Source: Allolobophora icterica (lineage: Eukaryota; Annelida; Clitellata; Crassiclitellata; Lumbricidae). Taken from it: a stretch of DNA of 64,000 bases. The notes under the pieces were generated by a model. The model made no database searches, was not told the DNA's origin, and saw only the letters and a list, made by a program, of their open reading frames with translations. The stretch spans positions 19,856,815-19,920,814 of the forward strand of contig OY744615.1 of the NCBI GenBank assembly GCA_963556255.1, written 5' to 3'. Position numbers and translations under genes: made by a program. Positions 40,096 to 55,000 of this stretch are shown here, piece after piece (positions within the stretch are counted from its first letter, which is position 1; the number at the start of each line of letters is the position of its first letter).

Positions 40096-43000
40096 CACAC
40101 ATACATGCAAGCACACACACACAATAGATTTGATTAGCATATAGTCAATAGATTAGATTAGCATATATTCTGATCTCAGCCCGGCTCTTTCAACGTACTG
40201 TGATTTGTTAATGCGATTTCACTCGACCATCGTCTGATGTCTTCAACATTTTTATAATGGCTCTATAGAAGTCATTAGATTAGATTAGATTAGAATCAGT
40301 CGTATCTTACCAGCAGAAGTCACCATCTGTGGATTCACTTAGGGTGGGTGGCGATGGCGGTGTTTCTGTGATATTTGTGTTCGGTGGGATTGCTTTAAGT
40401 CAAAGAAACAATTTACAGTAATTACTATTAATCACCACTTTTAGTTTCCTTATCTTCAGTGTCTTTAAACTTCCATAGTCATCAGTTCCATATCAACGTG
40501 CATCATCAAAGTCAACATCATTGCCATCATCATCACCTTCATTTTCATTATGAACACAGTTGTAACCATCATTGTTGTTATCTTTCCCAGTGTTGTAGCT
40601 GCTATCATAGAGCACCATTAATAATATAAACGAACAGAAATGTCATGGCATCAGTCTGTCCACATTGGCATGTTACGCACATACCAGCACGCGTGAAACC
40701 GCAGGGCGAGGCGGCACACCCGCTCCGGCCTCCGCAAATAGGCCGGGCTCGGCTTTTGCCAAGAGGCCGAGGCAGCGAAGCTCCCCCGGCCAAAGAGGCA
40801 GATGCAGAGTCAGAGACAGAGGGAGAGGCAGAGACAGGCAGAGGCAGCGAAGCTCCCCCGGCCACTGTCAAGAGGCAAAGGCAGCGAAGCTGCCCAGGCA
40901 CAGGCAGAGGCAGAGACAGAGGCACAGGCTCAGGCAGAGGCAGAGGCAGAGGCAGAGGCAGAGACACAGGCACAGGCACAGGCAGAGAGAGAGGCAGAGA
41001 CAGAGGCAGAGACAGAGGCACAGGCACAGGCACAGGCACAGGCAGCTTCGCTGCTCCGGCCACTGTCAAGAGGCAAAGGCCTATTTGAGAGATTTAAACA
41101 TCTCGGGTTAGCACGGTCCGTACACGGGGACCTTAAAATGGCGTGGCGCCTATTCAAACGGGCAGCGGTGGTGAAGGATATCACCCGATCAATTCGTTGA
41201 AAAATGAGCAGGGTCGAGGCCATACGATCGCTATAGAAAATCGCTTACATTTACATTTAGATTCAAGCTGCATTTTAGTAGTGTATGTCTATCCGTTGTT
41301 TCTAATTAATATTAGAAACCACGGATAGACGGACACTCCTAAAATGCCCGTGTTAGAACGGGCAATCGTCTAGTTTCTATATATTTAAATATTCAATTGA
41401 CTAATTAATAAGACTGCTTCGTTATTTATTTATGTAATCTTATTCAGTCATTCATTTATTCATTATTTCCATTTCTACTATTTTAATCACCAAAGTTCTT
41501 GTCTCTGTCTGTTCAAAAGTGGACTTAACTATTAATAAGCAGATAGTAACAACATGAATGAATAAATTTTAATTACAAAGGTATGGAAAACTGGTAAGAC
41601 CCTAATCACATACAAACAATCCATTACTTTAATAAATGGTAATGCCGTTCTGTAGTCACTTACTGACAGATGATCGACAGTAGACCTCGTAAACGTCACT
41701 GCCAGCTGCCCAAATCCAGCTGGCCTTGCTACTGATTCCTGCCGCGAGTCGGAACTTCCCACCATTGTTCGGAGACACAATGATAGCATTCATCCACGCG
41801 GAAACTTCGAAAGAAGCCAGATACCATCCATTTGTAAAACTGCTGGAACATTTCCATGTGCTATCTGTCACCAGATATCCTGCAGATATCTCGAACACAA
41901 AGCCCTCCAGGATGGTGTCGTGGGAACACGACGAGTGGACGCCGATTACATGAGAACCTGACTTAATTATGCCTTTGCCAACAACGTCAGTCTCGTTGTT
42001 GTTGGTCACATCCTCCTGCAGAACGCCGTCGATGAAAAGCTCAAAGAAGCACGAAGCGGCAATTCTGATTTTGCGGTCACCTGCCAAACAAACATAAATA
42101 TGAACCGGAAATGTAAAGTAGTTAGACGCAACAAATTGTTTAACGTTATTAGTCTTGTTTGTGATTGTTAAAGTCTAGTTGAATCAATGTTTAACGTAGT
42201 TCATTCATCACCGTAAATTCAGACGCTGTTAGAATTGGCACTACTAAGCACAGAGGCGTTACTCTGGTCTAAAAAGTGGGGGTACCAATTTCTTACATAC
42301 ACAAAGCAAGGCTGAGACTGCGATCTCTGGGAAGGCATAATAATAAAATATTGACTGGCGTCATTCAAAAAGTAAGGGTACGGTACCCCCAGTCCAAAAA
42401 GTGGGGGTATGGGTACCTCTCGTACCCCACAAAGTACACGTACGACTAAGCAGGACGTTTGGTACTTTATGAGCCCACCTTTGCTTAGAACAGGGTGACT
42501 TCTGTTTTTGTCAAGGACCCTTCATCCTTTTCATACTCTGTTAAAGGAATCACTGAATGAATGAGTGAATGAATGAATGAAGCATGAAGACTGAATGAAT
42601 GACATGAGGTTAAGATGTACTGCACCTCTAGAAAGCAACAAGGAAGCAGTTGCAGCATTGCGATATTATTTAGATGAAGCACAGAATGCACTTCAGCCAC
42701 TGCATGTAGTTTTCTAATAGACTGAGAGACGTGACAACAAAATGTCACTTTCTTAGAGACTCCAGACTGAATGTATCAAAACAGCTAATGTACAGAGCAG
42801 CAAACAAGAAGTTCAGTATTAGCAAGAGAGATGGCGAGCAACATGGTATGAATCACTCAATATGTCAAGCAAGGAAGTTGTGTCAAGAAATCCAGTGAGA
42901 GCACAAGGAAATATCTATGGTGACAGTAGAACATAGTTAACGAACTGAAATGAATGGCCATACCAAAGAATGCTCTGCAGTAGACGGTCTGATCATACGA

Positions 43001-46000
43001 GTCTGTTTTCTTTGCTGTCCAGATGTGCTTTGCTCTTGAGCCGAACTTTTTGTCCCTGCCGTACATCTTTAAGTCTGTTTCCTCTACTGGAACTGCAGTG
43101 GGCCATGCGGCATCATTGTAATCGATATCCATCCAGCCCTCCTCTTCCACATTTGTACACTTCCAGGTAGAGTCTGTAACTATTGAGTCATCTGTTGAGG
43201 AAGCAATTATTCCAGCAACGCTGCCCAAATTCGTGCTCCCCTTGACAGCAATGATTTGAATCACGGAATCTATGAAGATTTCACCAATGGTTCCGCCCTC
43301 AGCGTCCGGGAGGTTAATGTTGATTTCTCCATCAATGTAGATGGTACCCTCCGTAATTATGGTAATGTGAATACTTTTTGTACCTAAAGCAAAAGCAGTC
43401 TGTGATTTAGCATAAACGCTCAATCAACTAACAGCCTAATCAAGACATTTCTGTTTCCATCGAGGTCATGCACTGAGGGCGCCTCTGAATAGTTTATACT
43501 GTGAGAGGCGCCTTATAAATTCATTCTGGAAATTTATATAGCGCCCCTTCAAGATACCTACTCAGGAGCGCTCCCAGTCCAGCCTCGGCTAAAAAAGAAA
43601 CACTTAAGTGATTTATTAAACGCAGGCAAATTATTAAGAGGTAGTAATCGCAGTTCCAGTGGGAGCCCATTCCAAGTGGAGGGACCCACAACTGAGAAAT
43701 TACTAGATACGATACGATAATTAAAACAATATTTTGGTATAATGCAAATTAATCCACATTTTTATAGATGTATGCTAAATATTTAACAGTAGCACTGTAG
43801 AAACAAACACCTTTTAAAAAACTCAGGGGCAGGACAAACAAGAAAAAGAGAATATACCAGAGAAGCATCTGGAAAGAAAACATAAAGCGGGGCTTACTTT
43901 CTGGTTCTGGTGTAGTGGTATCATCTGGTGGTGGTTCTGAGCTTGTTTTGTTCTTCTGATTCAGAAGGATTTCGATGACATCCAACAAGTGCGTGATATT
44001 CTGAATCGGAGAAGGTGAATTGACACAGATCAATGCAAACAACTCCCGGACAACTGTGATAACACTGTCGCACCCAGCAGCAGAACAAGATTGCACAATG
44101 TTCAGTTTCCTACAAACAGCAGAAAAATAGCAGAAAATTAAGATATTATTCATTCAAACTTAGTCTCTGCTCAAAAGTTGACAAATTCCATAATCAATTT
44201 TTGTCCACAGTCAGTAACTCAACACACCCTTATTAAGCCACTATAGATAATTATTTAATTATACACCAGAAAGAATTTATTTCAATAACGCAAACAGAAA
44301 CACTTCAGTTTATGTTGTATGAATTGCAAGCTTCACTTGAAAATCTAGTAATACTTTCATCATTTTAATGTAAAATAACAGAAACTATACACAGTGTACT
44401 TGAAAGTAATCTGTACATAATTCAGCATGTCCAACACTGTCTTCACCAATTACTGCCTGCAGAGCTCCTTCATAAATTCAACTCACAAAAAAAGGGACAT
44501 GCGTTTGAATTACCGCACTTTAATACATTGCTGCATAAGAAACCCTTCATCATTTGCTCACTGTACAACTATAAAAACTGGGTTAATGCTGATTCTAGTG
44601 CCTGTTCTGATATCTAACCTGGCTCTGTCTGTAGACCCGAGTAATGATTACGTTCCTTAGATCATGACTTTAGTTATTGATTTGTATGTAAATAAGACAT
44701 TATCAAATTGTTTATAATACTGCTTGTGTTTTTCTGTCTTACTGATATTGGATTTTTTTATGCATTGTGGTTGTAAAGTATGAGGGTTTGTCTTGTACTA
44801 ATAAAAGATTACTTACTTACTTACATCGGCAGAACATTTAGCCAATACATGTCTACACAAATGCCTATATAAGTGCAGAGAACTGAATTCACTGCATCAA
44901 TAGTACACTCAATAGACAGCTCAACTTCACAACACCATGACTCTATAAAGGCTGCACTCTCGATCAGAGAATACACAAACTACTGACCACTTGTTAATCC
45001 ATCATGATACACTTTGTATCCTAACGTTACCATAATAATGACAAATCAAGGCATAACAGAACTCCAGAATCCTAAAACACTAATCGGAGCATAAACTAGA
45101 CAACACTACTTTATCTAGCACAACATATGCAATAACTCATAATTAATTGTCATAATCATATACTCTACTCTGAAGCCAAGTGCAGGGCACCAACTCATTC
45201 ACAAGCCCTATGTCATGTCAGACGGGTTGTCCAAAGAGGTCAAGCAAAGATCCAGAGGGAACACAAGTCCTCAAATCGACCTTGAATAAAAACCTATGTT
45301 ATAAAACTTCAGGACCAATTTGCAACACAGAGGATGATGAGAGGTTAGTAGTCTGACCTGCAGTAGTTGTCATCTGCTGCCTGAGTCAGATTGTTCCACA
45401 GCGGAACGTCCAAGCGCGATAGCTCAGCAAAACAGGCATCAGTCAATGAAGAAACACCACAAGTACCAGATCCCACTGAAGGACAAAAAGTCAGTTAATC
45501 ATTACTTTATTACGTCCACCTATTTAGCTACAACATTGAACCTTAGAAGCTAAGTTCAACAATTTGCTGGTGCATTAGTTGAAAGTACCTTTCTGAATTA
45601 GGTTTCCATGTAATGTAATGTAATGTAATGACAGATTTATATAGCACCTTTTCATGAGAAACTCATCAGAGGTGGTCTCGCCTAACGACGAAAAAACCAG
45701 GACTGAACAAAATGGTTTTCAAGCGCTTTTGAAACAGAAGTAAAGAAACACCAAGAAGCTGATGTCGTAAGATACTAGGAGATTTGGATAGACCACAGCA
45801 AAGCTTCTGTGATGTACTATGGATGTTCTGGTTGGGGGGGGGGAACAACCAGGTCACCCTGGGCAGCAGGCCGCAGGGTGAAGAAATCTATGTCCAGGAA
45901 TTGATGAAATGGAGAAACACAACTTATTAAGTTAGGATGGAGCACAGTTAACCAGGCAATTATGCATAAGCATTAGGATCTTGTACTCAATGCATTTGTG

Positions 46001-49000
46001 CATAACTAGCCGGTGCAAAAGCATCATACACTGCTTCCCAGTCTCTAAACATCAGAGGCTTTTCTGCATTAAACAGGCCTGCCAAGGTTCTGGATTTGAC
46101 CATTTCCACACTATCAATACAGAAGTCAATGACATTAGCAATGTTGCTGGTGACTGGCTGTTAAATGACGCTGTGTCATAACAAAGATGATACCGAAAAA
46201 TGGCACTGTTGGACTCATTAGCACTGTAGAAGTCTATACAGGTTAGGTAACTTAAGAACCAGAATCGTGAACTGTGCTACCTGGACAGATTGTGCCCTGG
46301 AACACACTCTGCAGTAGAGTTGAGATCTTGAGAGTGATCTCACGTCGTCCAATGGGACAGCTCGTCACTGCTTCACTGATGCATGTAGCCATGGCTGTTA
46401 TCAAGGTCTTAGAGCTACAGTAAATGAATGCAGAAAGTAATGCAGCAAAAGCTGAATAATACGTACCAAAATACCACCAGCCCTTAAAAATATACAAGCA
46501 CATTAGAATAACAGATTATAAGACTCAAAGATTGAAAAACTAAAACTATATTTTAACGTTCAGTATCACCAAATTAAATCAGGAATTTGCGAAAGCTGTA
46601 GCATGCAAAGTTACAAGATCATGGTGCTCGTGACACTGGCAGCCTTGCACGAAACACCTTCCCAAGGCATGCCAGACTAGACGATCAGTAGCAAGAAGCA
46701 TGCACTGATATCTGCAATTTGATGACCTTAAAATTTGCACTCTAAATGACCATAATGAGTAAGTTAAATGAACTTTAAGTAAATTCTGATGTACCTATCA
46801 CAGATTCCTTGGTATTCGCCATGGATGACAGCATTCAGGACATCCACAAAGCATTTGTTAATTGCAGACACTGAAAAGTTGGCTGTTTAAAAACAAACAT
46901 ACAAGCAGATTGTAAGAACACATAAACATAATGATATCTAGTCTAAGAACTTCAACAGAACCACAGTCATAATGCTCAAGGTCGCTATTGATCAAACTCG
47001 ATGTAGAAGCCAAATTCCAGGGTGTGTCTGAGAAGATGGGTTTTTAGTTGAGAGCTGAAGGCCAGAACAGACTTTACAGAGCAAACTTTTGATGGAAGAG
47101 AATTCCAGAGACCAGGGCCAGCAACAGAAGAGGCACCTCCCAAGAGCCGTCCTTGTCCACAAATAGTCACATAGAGAAAGTCAGAAGAGCTGGTTAAGTA
47201 CAGAGAGGTCTTTGGAGTCAACAAAAACTGAAGATAAGAAAGCTGACTGAAATGTATAGTCTTATATATAATTACCCTAGTCTTGAAAGTTATTCACTTT
47301 CTATGGCCAGCCAATGCAGTGATTTAAGTATCAGTGATATAAATTCATATGTTGGAGCATAATACCAGAACGAAAAGACATCAAGGCATAAAAAACATAT
47401 TGAAACACAGGAGCAGCAATCATTAATACTTAAACAACGAGCATTGTCGAGCGTGTACTAAAAGTGACTGCGAAACCAATGCAGCTTGTCGTTAAAGTAT
47501 TAAGAGAGCATGAAATGATCTGCTTATAGGCAATAGTTTTAACTTTATCAGAAGAAAATGAAAAGAACTTTGCAAAACATTTCTTCAGCCTATGGACTGT
47601 ATAAGCAAGGAACCAGCTAACAGAAGAGAAAGCATAACCACAAAGCAGCTTCAAATGCATATTAAACTATTGGATGTAGAATACAGGCATCAAAGGCTCT
47701 GTTCTTACTTAGCCTGTTATTAGCCAGAACTGTATCCTTCGTACCTGATTCACAGTTGGGACCGGAGTATCCTGGAGAGCATTGACAGGAGTAACCATTG
47801 GCAGGCAGCACCATTTTGCCTGGATATGACGCTGGAGTCTTCTTCTCCTTACAGACACCACCGTTCTTACAGAGCTTCGATGAACAATAACCAAAACAGG
47901 TCCATCCAACAGCCGACTGAGCGCTGTAGAGTGTCAAAAAGACACTCTTTGACATGTCACTTGGACAGTTGACAGTTGCCTTGACTACACAGTCCCGAGT
48001 CTTCTTCGCCTTCCTGTGAACAAACAAACATAGCAGATTTCATTGATAAAAGCCACAAGTGTCATAGAGAAGAAAAACAGAATTTGCTTTCTTGTTATAG
48101 ACGATCATAGCATGGCAAACTGCTACAAACTTCTTTTTGCTTTTCTTTACCAAAGATAAGTTCTAGTAGCAAGGTAAACATGCAAGCAAGCAGGAAGTAC
48201 CATTTGCTATCTTGTTTTTATATCTTTCTTGCTATAAGCATCAGTTTTAGTAGCAAAATATTAATTAAGGTGCAAATGCTATCATCTAGAAAGCACAAAA
48301 AGATCTCTTTTTGTTTTCTGACAACAAATGACAGTGCCAATAATTACTGCTGTTGTTTGTTATGTAACCATCAGCTCTAGCAGAAAATAGAAGAAGAACA
48401 AACAGATCCCAGTGATCCCGGTTGCCAGGTTCTGATTACCACTTATCCAAAGACCAAACAGTATTTTATGGTATCACTGTGTGTATAACATATGATGAAT
48501 GGTTAATATATGTATAATTCATAAATCTGTATGCATTACTGCACATGCATCAACTTGTATATTTTTGCACCTTAGCATATATCTTTACTGGTTTCAATTC
48601 ATGCTTTGATGGTCAGTGCTAATGTATATGGAAATACAAATGAGAAAGGAGTGGCCCTGCCAAGGGAACAATATTGTTCCTTTTGAGTTTACCCTTTGAC
48701 ATCCATGAACTACTGCAACAAATGGTAATATGAACTTGTATTTGATGATCAATAAAGCTTATGAATTGAATTGCAAAAAAATTGAAAATCTTGGTGAGAT
48801 CAACGAACTTCTTTACTTGTTTACAATAACCACAAGCGTTAAACACCATTTTTAATTTCACATACATGCAGAAGGCATCAGCGTCTCCCTTGCTTAAGTC
48901 TTTTCCAATGAATCCCTTCAGCTCAATGTATTGTTGAAAGGCATCAACACAGTCTATGGCTGCATTCAGGCCACAAATCGGCTCTAAACAAGCAAACGAA

Positions 49001-52000
49001 TCACGATTCAACTGTAGTTGTACAACAGCATTTATACAAAATTATTAGGATCCTCTTAAAGATCTACTTAGAAGAGGTAATCAAAGATAAGATTTACTGA
49101 GGGCTTTCCAGATAAACCCCGTAATTACAGCAAAAGTGTGATAGCATGTGATTGAATGGAGTCAGGCCATCAGAACTGAACGATAATGGAATGTGTACTA
49201 CTGAAATACATTGAAAAATCTCAGATTCTGCAGTTAACATGTTCACATAAAGGTCTGTTTTATACGCATGTACAGCATCCTTATGTAAATTTATTGAATT
49301 CATTTTAAAAATATAAATAGAACGTGCATGTTCATTTACTGTGCATTGGCACTTTGTTACATGCACAGTAACTGATTAAAACTTTTCAAATAGCTTAAAT
49401 TTATAACTTAAATACATTTGATATATAAAAGATATTAAAACTGGTGTTTAAATAGAAGCTTTTCAAGTTAGGTCAAAAAACCCACATGGTTTATTAGCAA
49501 AGACAAGTACACATACTGGTTTTGCAAGTACTTATTCATTACGAGTCTAAAGTACAAATGATGAAACACGGAAAGCCTTTGTCATAAAAGTCCAACTAAC
49601 AAGGAGATAATTAGGAGAGACTGGGCTTCATTTGGAAAGGAAACTTGTGAGAATTGAAAACCAGCATGAAAAAAAGATAGATTACAAAGTGTTGGATGTA
49701 TGATACACAGTTCTATTTTTTAATTAAATGTATGCATCAAACTTCTCACACCATTAAAAGAACTTAAATTATGCTCTGCAAGCAACAAACTTTAACTTAC
49801 ACAATAGTAATAATATTAAAAATAGCAATACTAAATTACTAATAATATTAATTAAAGTCATTCCTTATTTAAACTCACCTTCATCGCACTTCTTTCCAAC
49901 AAGACCGGGTGGACACCTGCACTCGAATTTTCCCGACTCGTATGGATGACATGTTACACCGTCCTTGCACGGATTGCCACGACACGGTTTTGGGTTAAAT
50001 TCTTTATCGTTATCCCTGGATTTGTCGTTGTTTTCGTCAACTGGTTTCTTTTCATCATCTGTGCATTTCTTGGTGTTATCTTCAACGCACTTTTCCTTCT
50101 CTTTGTCCAGTCTGAAATAATAAACATACAATAGTAAAACTACTAAAAGTAGCAATACCAAATTACTAACAATATTAACTAGTAGCATATAATATGCATA
50201 GATAATAAGTAATGTAGTATCACAAAGCTTCATCTCTTTAAAACATCTGTACGTACAAGCAGAAATTTTCACAGAACAGCATAAGTTTTTTAACATCCTA
50301 AGCCATAAGCCAACACCACTTACCTGGCTTTGAGTGGACTTAAGCAGCTGCATTGGTGAATGGTTGAAGCAGAAGGGACAATGGAATTGCTCTAAGCCAA
50401 AAGCAGATGCCAGAACATAAAACCTTTTTTTGGTGGCAAACTCGGCTAAGCATAGCCATGTCAACGATGGGATGCCAAGCACTATAATTCTATCTATTGG
50501 TTGAAATAAATAATAAAAACAATCATGAAAATAAAAATAAAACAATTATTAATTTTATACCCAAAGAGGGTGACACAGGCTGGCCACATACTCTGATGAC
50601 TGGCTAATGAGTGAACCAAGTGTCTTAAATGCCAAAAACGAGAACAGGAATGTTGACTGGCTTTTTTTACTTGGCAAACTTCCTTTAGATTGTCAGTTCA
50701 GCCGCTGCCTCTGTAGTATGGGTGGCATTAGGTGAGCAGATATGATTCAGCCAGAGTATATACAATAGTCACATCCCAGGCAAGATTCCTGCCCAACTGC
50801 CAGGGAATCGGCATTGCACTGTTTGGACGCTTGATTGATCAAACTTCACGAGGAATATAGTTCTGACATTGTTACTTTTTGGGCTCAAGGTACAAATAAT
50901 TCCTCGAGACTTAACATGGCTCCAGAGAATTGTTACTGTCTGGGCTGGCTAAGACTCATCAAGTTCTGGCAGTGAGAAAGTGCTTCGAAAGGTGACTGCA
51001 TTAAATCGTTAGGTCATAACTGAATGGAGCTGGACAAGATGGCAAGTTTCTCTAGAGTTTAGAGTTTCTACAGAGTCTAGAGTCTCTTATTGTTATTATT
51101 ACTGTTATTTGTATTATTACCAGGATTTTCAACAAATGTTAAAAAACTTAGATAAAAATTATGATAAAATATTTTGTAACCACCCGAAGTACATATTGTC
51201 CCTGAGTATGTACAAATTGATATTATTATGATCATAATCATCGTTATAAACAAAATATCACTAAACATGGTAATTTAAAATTATACTATTGTATATTTCA
51301 TGGTGTACTAGCAAAACTTACCCTACAAGTTCCTTTTTCTGAGCAACGGGGCAGTAGACTCGTTTTTTCATCTCGGCCACCTTGCTGTTGTAGTCATCGA
51401 TACAAGACTGAGCCTGTGGAGCCTGGCAGGTCGTTGGAGTGGAACAATCCTTGCCAGAAATGTTTTTCATCCAATTAATGAGGACATTAATGGATGCAAC
51501 ATATGTAGATGAGCAGCTGGAAGCAGCTACAGTCAGGTCAGCCAGAACAGAGGTCGTCTTGTTGTAAGATCTGCAAAACAAGTAAATTGCTGTAAATAAT
51601 GATTAAAACCAACCTACCACTTGGTTGCTGATGAATGCCTGTTCTGCGCGGACGCAGTGGTCCATGGATTATCAGGACATAGCATCTTCTACCGTCTAGG
51701 AGGGAGTGCCAGATGGTGAGGTAACCTGTCTGCTGAACATGGTATCAACTGTCAACTCTGCATTGGACTCTGAATTTTGTACAGAATCTCATCAGTGGCA
51801 ACTTATCTAGTTATGTTAACACTGTTTAATTACTACTAAACTTCTTGCTCTTATTGAATCTTAACACCATTAAGACTAGCAAAGATAACACTCTTGTGAG
51901 ATACCTGAAAGATGCTATATAGCAAGTCTCCAGATACTACTGCTGCTACTACTACTACTGTATAGCAATTAGTAACACCACAGCAGTTATACGCATAATA

Positions 52001-55000
52001 CAGTTAAAAGCTTTTTGACATCACTATAGCAATGTTCACTTACCTCTCCGATACCCGACACTGTTTTACAACAGTCTGGTTTGACCACCTCTGTTGAACA
52101 TTGAAAGAACATGATGACCTGATCTGAGTTTTATGAGATCTCAAAGAGTTTTAGTCACGACCAAACAGCTTTTTCAAGTGGAATTACATTACATCGCATT
52201 ACACAACTCTCCATCATAAACATCTGTTATGTTGCGCTAATGACTTTTTACCATTCACTTGCAACACTTTGATAACTTACCCACAGATGTCCTCAAAACT
52301 TGGTCCTATATCGCCTGTGATTTTCATAAGTGCCTCCCAGATATACTTGGAGCCAACATCTGTGATATTGCTGACCTTGCACGTTGGTGGCTCAGCTAAG
52401 GAGCAACAATATTCATACAAATATGCATCAGTACTATGCAAGTACTGGTAATGTTTTCATTCTTTGCTAAAACAAAGAGGAGGTGCTCATTTTCTGCTCT
52501 TTGGCAATAGATGAATTAAAATGTCCTTGACGCAGGGCCATTCCATCGCAACCTGACTTTGCTTCCCAGCTGATGCTGGTACCACATTCTAAAGCTTGGT
52601 GATAGAGACATGTATGTGCATAGAATGTGTCCAACGCTGTTACATGGACCTGTTCAGCATGATTGAACCCGCAACTTTTTCGATTACAGACCCAGTGTGA
52701 TAACCGAATAGATAACTGTGTCACACAAGTACAGTGAATACCATACATAAAATTCAAGCACAATATAGACACTAAGAACATCCACATACTGTGTCACACT
52801 TACACCAATATCTGGGCTGATACAAGTATACATCAAATCCCAAACCAAGAAGTACAAATAAAGTTTGAATTTGCAGTATTGGCCAGATTTTTATCTCAAG
52901 TCATCTACCACACATCACCCTGGCCAACTTACACACTATCCATTTTTATCATTTTCCACCAACAACAGCACCTATTTCTCAATATAACCACAACTTTTCA
53001 GTATATGCACAACTCCTGACTTCTGCAACAGTCAGTCAATGCATAATTAGTAATTAGTGCAATTAATAATTAGTGCATAACAGCACCACAAGTACCAACA
53101 TATACAATGACCACAGTAGTTATCAACAAAGTCCAGCATAGATGTCTAAGGTATCACATCAAAAGATGATTCTAAAAAAAATTGTCTGCCCTGTGCAGGT
53201 GAACTTTCAAGGTTTAATATAAACTGTCTTCAGATTAAAATGGCAAGAAGGACCTACTGCAGTCAACAGTCTTTGTAGTACAGATCTCCTTTAGTTGTAG
53301 CAGCGCAGAAGCAGCAGCTGAGATCAGGGACTTCTTTATGTTGGCACAACCACTCGAATGTGTGTTCAGGCAAACCGTCAGTTGTGTTAGGACGCTAGAA
53401 CACAAGAAATAAAACTGATCCTGGTCAACATGCAGAACTACACAAGCACATGTACAAGATTTTGAGGTACATATGCAATCCTTTCATAGGCCAAGCGGTG
53501 GTTCATTCATTTATTTTGATAGTGCCTTTTCAAGAAGCCTACTCAGAGGTGCTCCCAGTCCAGCCACGGTTAAACAGAGAAGACTTGAGGAGGTGGTAAG
53601 CAGGTGAACTGCCTCATGGAAATAAGCACAAAGAAGATGGAAGCCAGTTCCACGTAGAGGGGTCAGCCACTGAGAAGGCACGACGCTGTTTCCTATACCT
53701 ATATTACTGTCCTTGTTATTGTTACTATATTGCACTTATTACCTGTGCTAGCTAAGTAATGCATGCATGTATGTATGTATGTATGTATGTATGTATGTAT
53801 GTATGTATGTATGTATGTATGTATGTATGTATGTATGTATGTATGTATGTATGTATGTATGTATGTATGTATGTATGTATGTTCTGAATCTGAGGTACAA
53901 AACATGGTGAAAGACTTGCTCAAGGTCCCTACACAGTAACTGTTTCAGGCAAGGCTTGAACCTGTGTTCTCCACGATACCAGATGAGGGCTTTAACCACT
54001 CGGCTACCGTGCCCCAAAAATATACCTGATATAAGGAGGAAGGGGAAAGATGAATGGTAACACTCTTGATAGACACGGTTCGATACCCACAGCCTTCCAC
54101 CCCCACCCCCCAGAGGGCAGCTGTAAAATGAGCGGGCACCTAACAGGCTGCCAAGACGTGTTCTATAAGATCTTGATAATTGTACTGTCATAAGTTTCAA
54201 TGTTACTTACTGCAGTTTGTCAATAAACATGAATATATTATTATTAAGGACAGACCTTCTCTCACCTGAGTCATGATTTGTTCAGACGAATGCCCAGAAG
54301 TTCCAAAAGGTCTTATGTGAAGACTAACACAATAATTCTAATAAAAATTATACATACAGCTATGCAACAAGATAAAAGATTAAGGGGTAAATGATCTTTT
54401 GACATGTTAGTAAACTGCTAACCTGCAGTCCGCTGTTTGGCATGGATCAAAAACACTGGCGAAAACAGCTGAAGCAGACTCCAGGCAGACTTCAATAGAG
54501 TACGAGTCACAGTCGACAGCTGAAAAAGAAAGAGTTCGACATCTGATAAAAGTCTCACCTAGTCAATTGCCTACTGATGTCTGGCAATCTCGATGCCATG
54601 GAAAATAGATAACACGTGCCACCCAAAGTGAACATAAAGACGTATTGATTTCCTTACGTGTGTCACAGCGCTTTCCACCATGTCCAGTGGTGCAGGCACA
54701 CTGAAAGCCATCGTCCTTGTTGGTGCGGGTGCATGATCCTCCGTTGGCACAAGGTTCTGTGGCACATGCGTCAACGCACTGAAGGGAAACGGTTGACATG
54801 TAGGAATCGTACAGAGCGTAGACCTTTTCACGGACGAACGAGTTACAGCTGGTCAAACTTGTTGCCAGGCATTCTGTAGTTGAGGCTGCAATACTACAAT
54901 GAACAGGCCTTGATCAATTGTCTTTTCAATGTTTACAGCTCTCCTGCTCTTGTCTAGTTGTCTTAGCAACATTTAACACCATGGATTTCACAACCGAGAT

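Larger units (their letters stand above)
18910..40310 (-). other. Introns with no recognised element, middle of gene
   Basis: I see nothing beyond AT-rich sequence or short simple repeats in 16407-16765, 19020-19500, 19660-20394, 22784-23540, 24500-24815, 25236-25600, 25977-26608, 27778-28235, 28372-29070, 29310-29960, 30671-31130, 31868-32220, 33800-34092, 34332-34620, 34760-35375, 36023-36721, 36807-37330, 37954-38380, 38443-38782 and 39807-40310 (apart from a LINE-end-like piece near 39925-39970). A block near 27860-27940 (GAAGGGTTGTCCAGAG) has a diverged relative near 45200-45260. Confidence 0.6.
40600..41372 (+). mobile_element. Probable non-autonomous Helitron (3' end certain, 5' end unknown)
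   Basis: The right end has a hairpin GCCCGTGTTAGAACGGGC (41345-41362) followed by AATCGTCTAG and then T. A short GC-rich hairpin, about 6-10 bases, then C-T-A-G and an A/T-type insertion site is the Helitron 3' signature. A further inverted repeat (41281-41336) and a GC-rich hexamer array lie within. The 5' TC end could not be placed; 40600 is only a guess. Confidence 0.6.

Noticed and set aside
40605..41200. Several overlapping ORFs of about 130-155 codons on both strands, rich in Gln/Arg or Glu/Ala
   Set aside because: Translations of the GC-rich hexamer array; open in several frames because the period is a multiple of three.
43749..43897. Hydrophobic stretch [17 protein letters not shown] that could be a transmembrane helix
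   Set aside because: It lies beyond the GTAAGC donor at 43892-43897, in the intron; the in-frame join to the beta-sandwich exon is clean.
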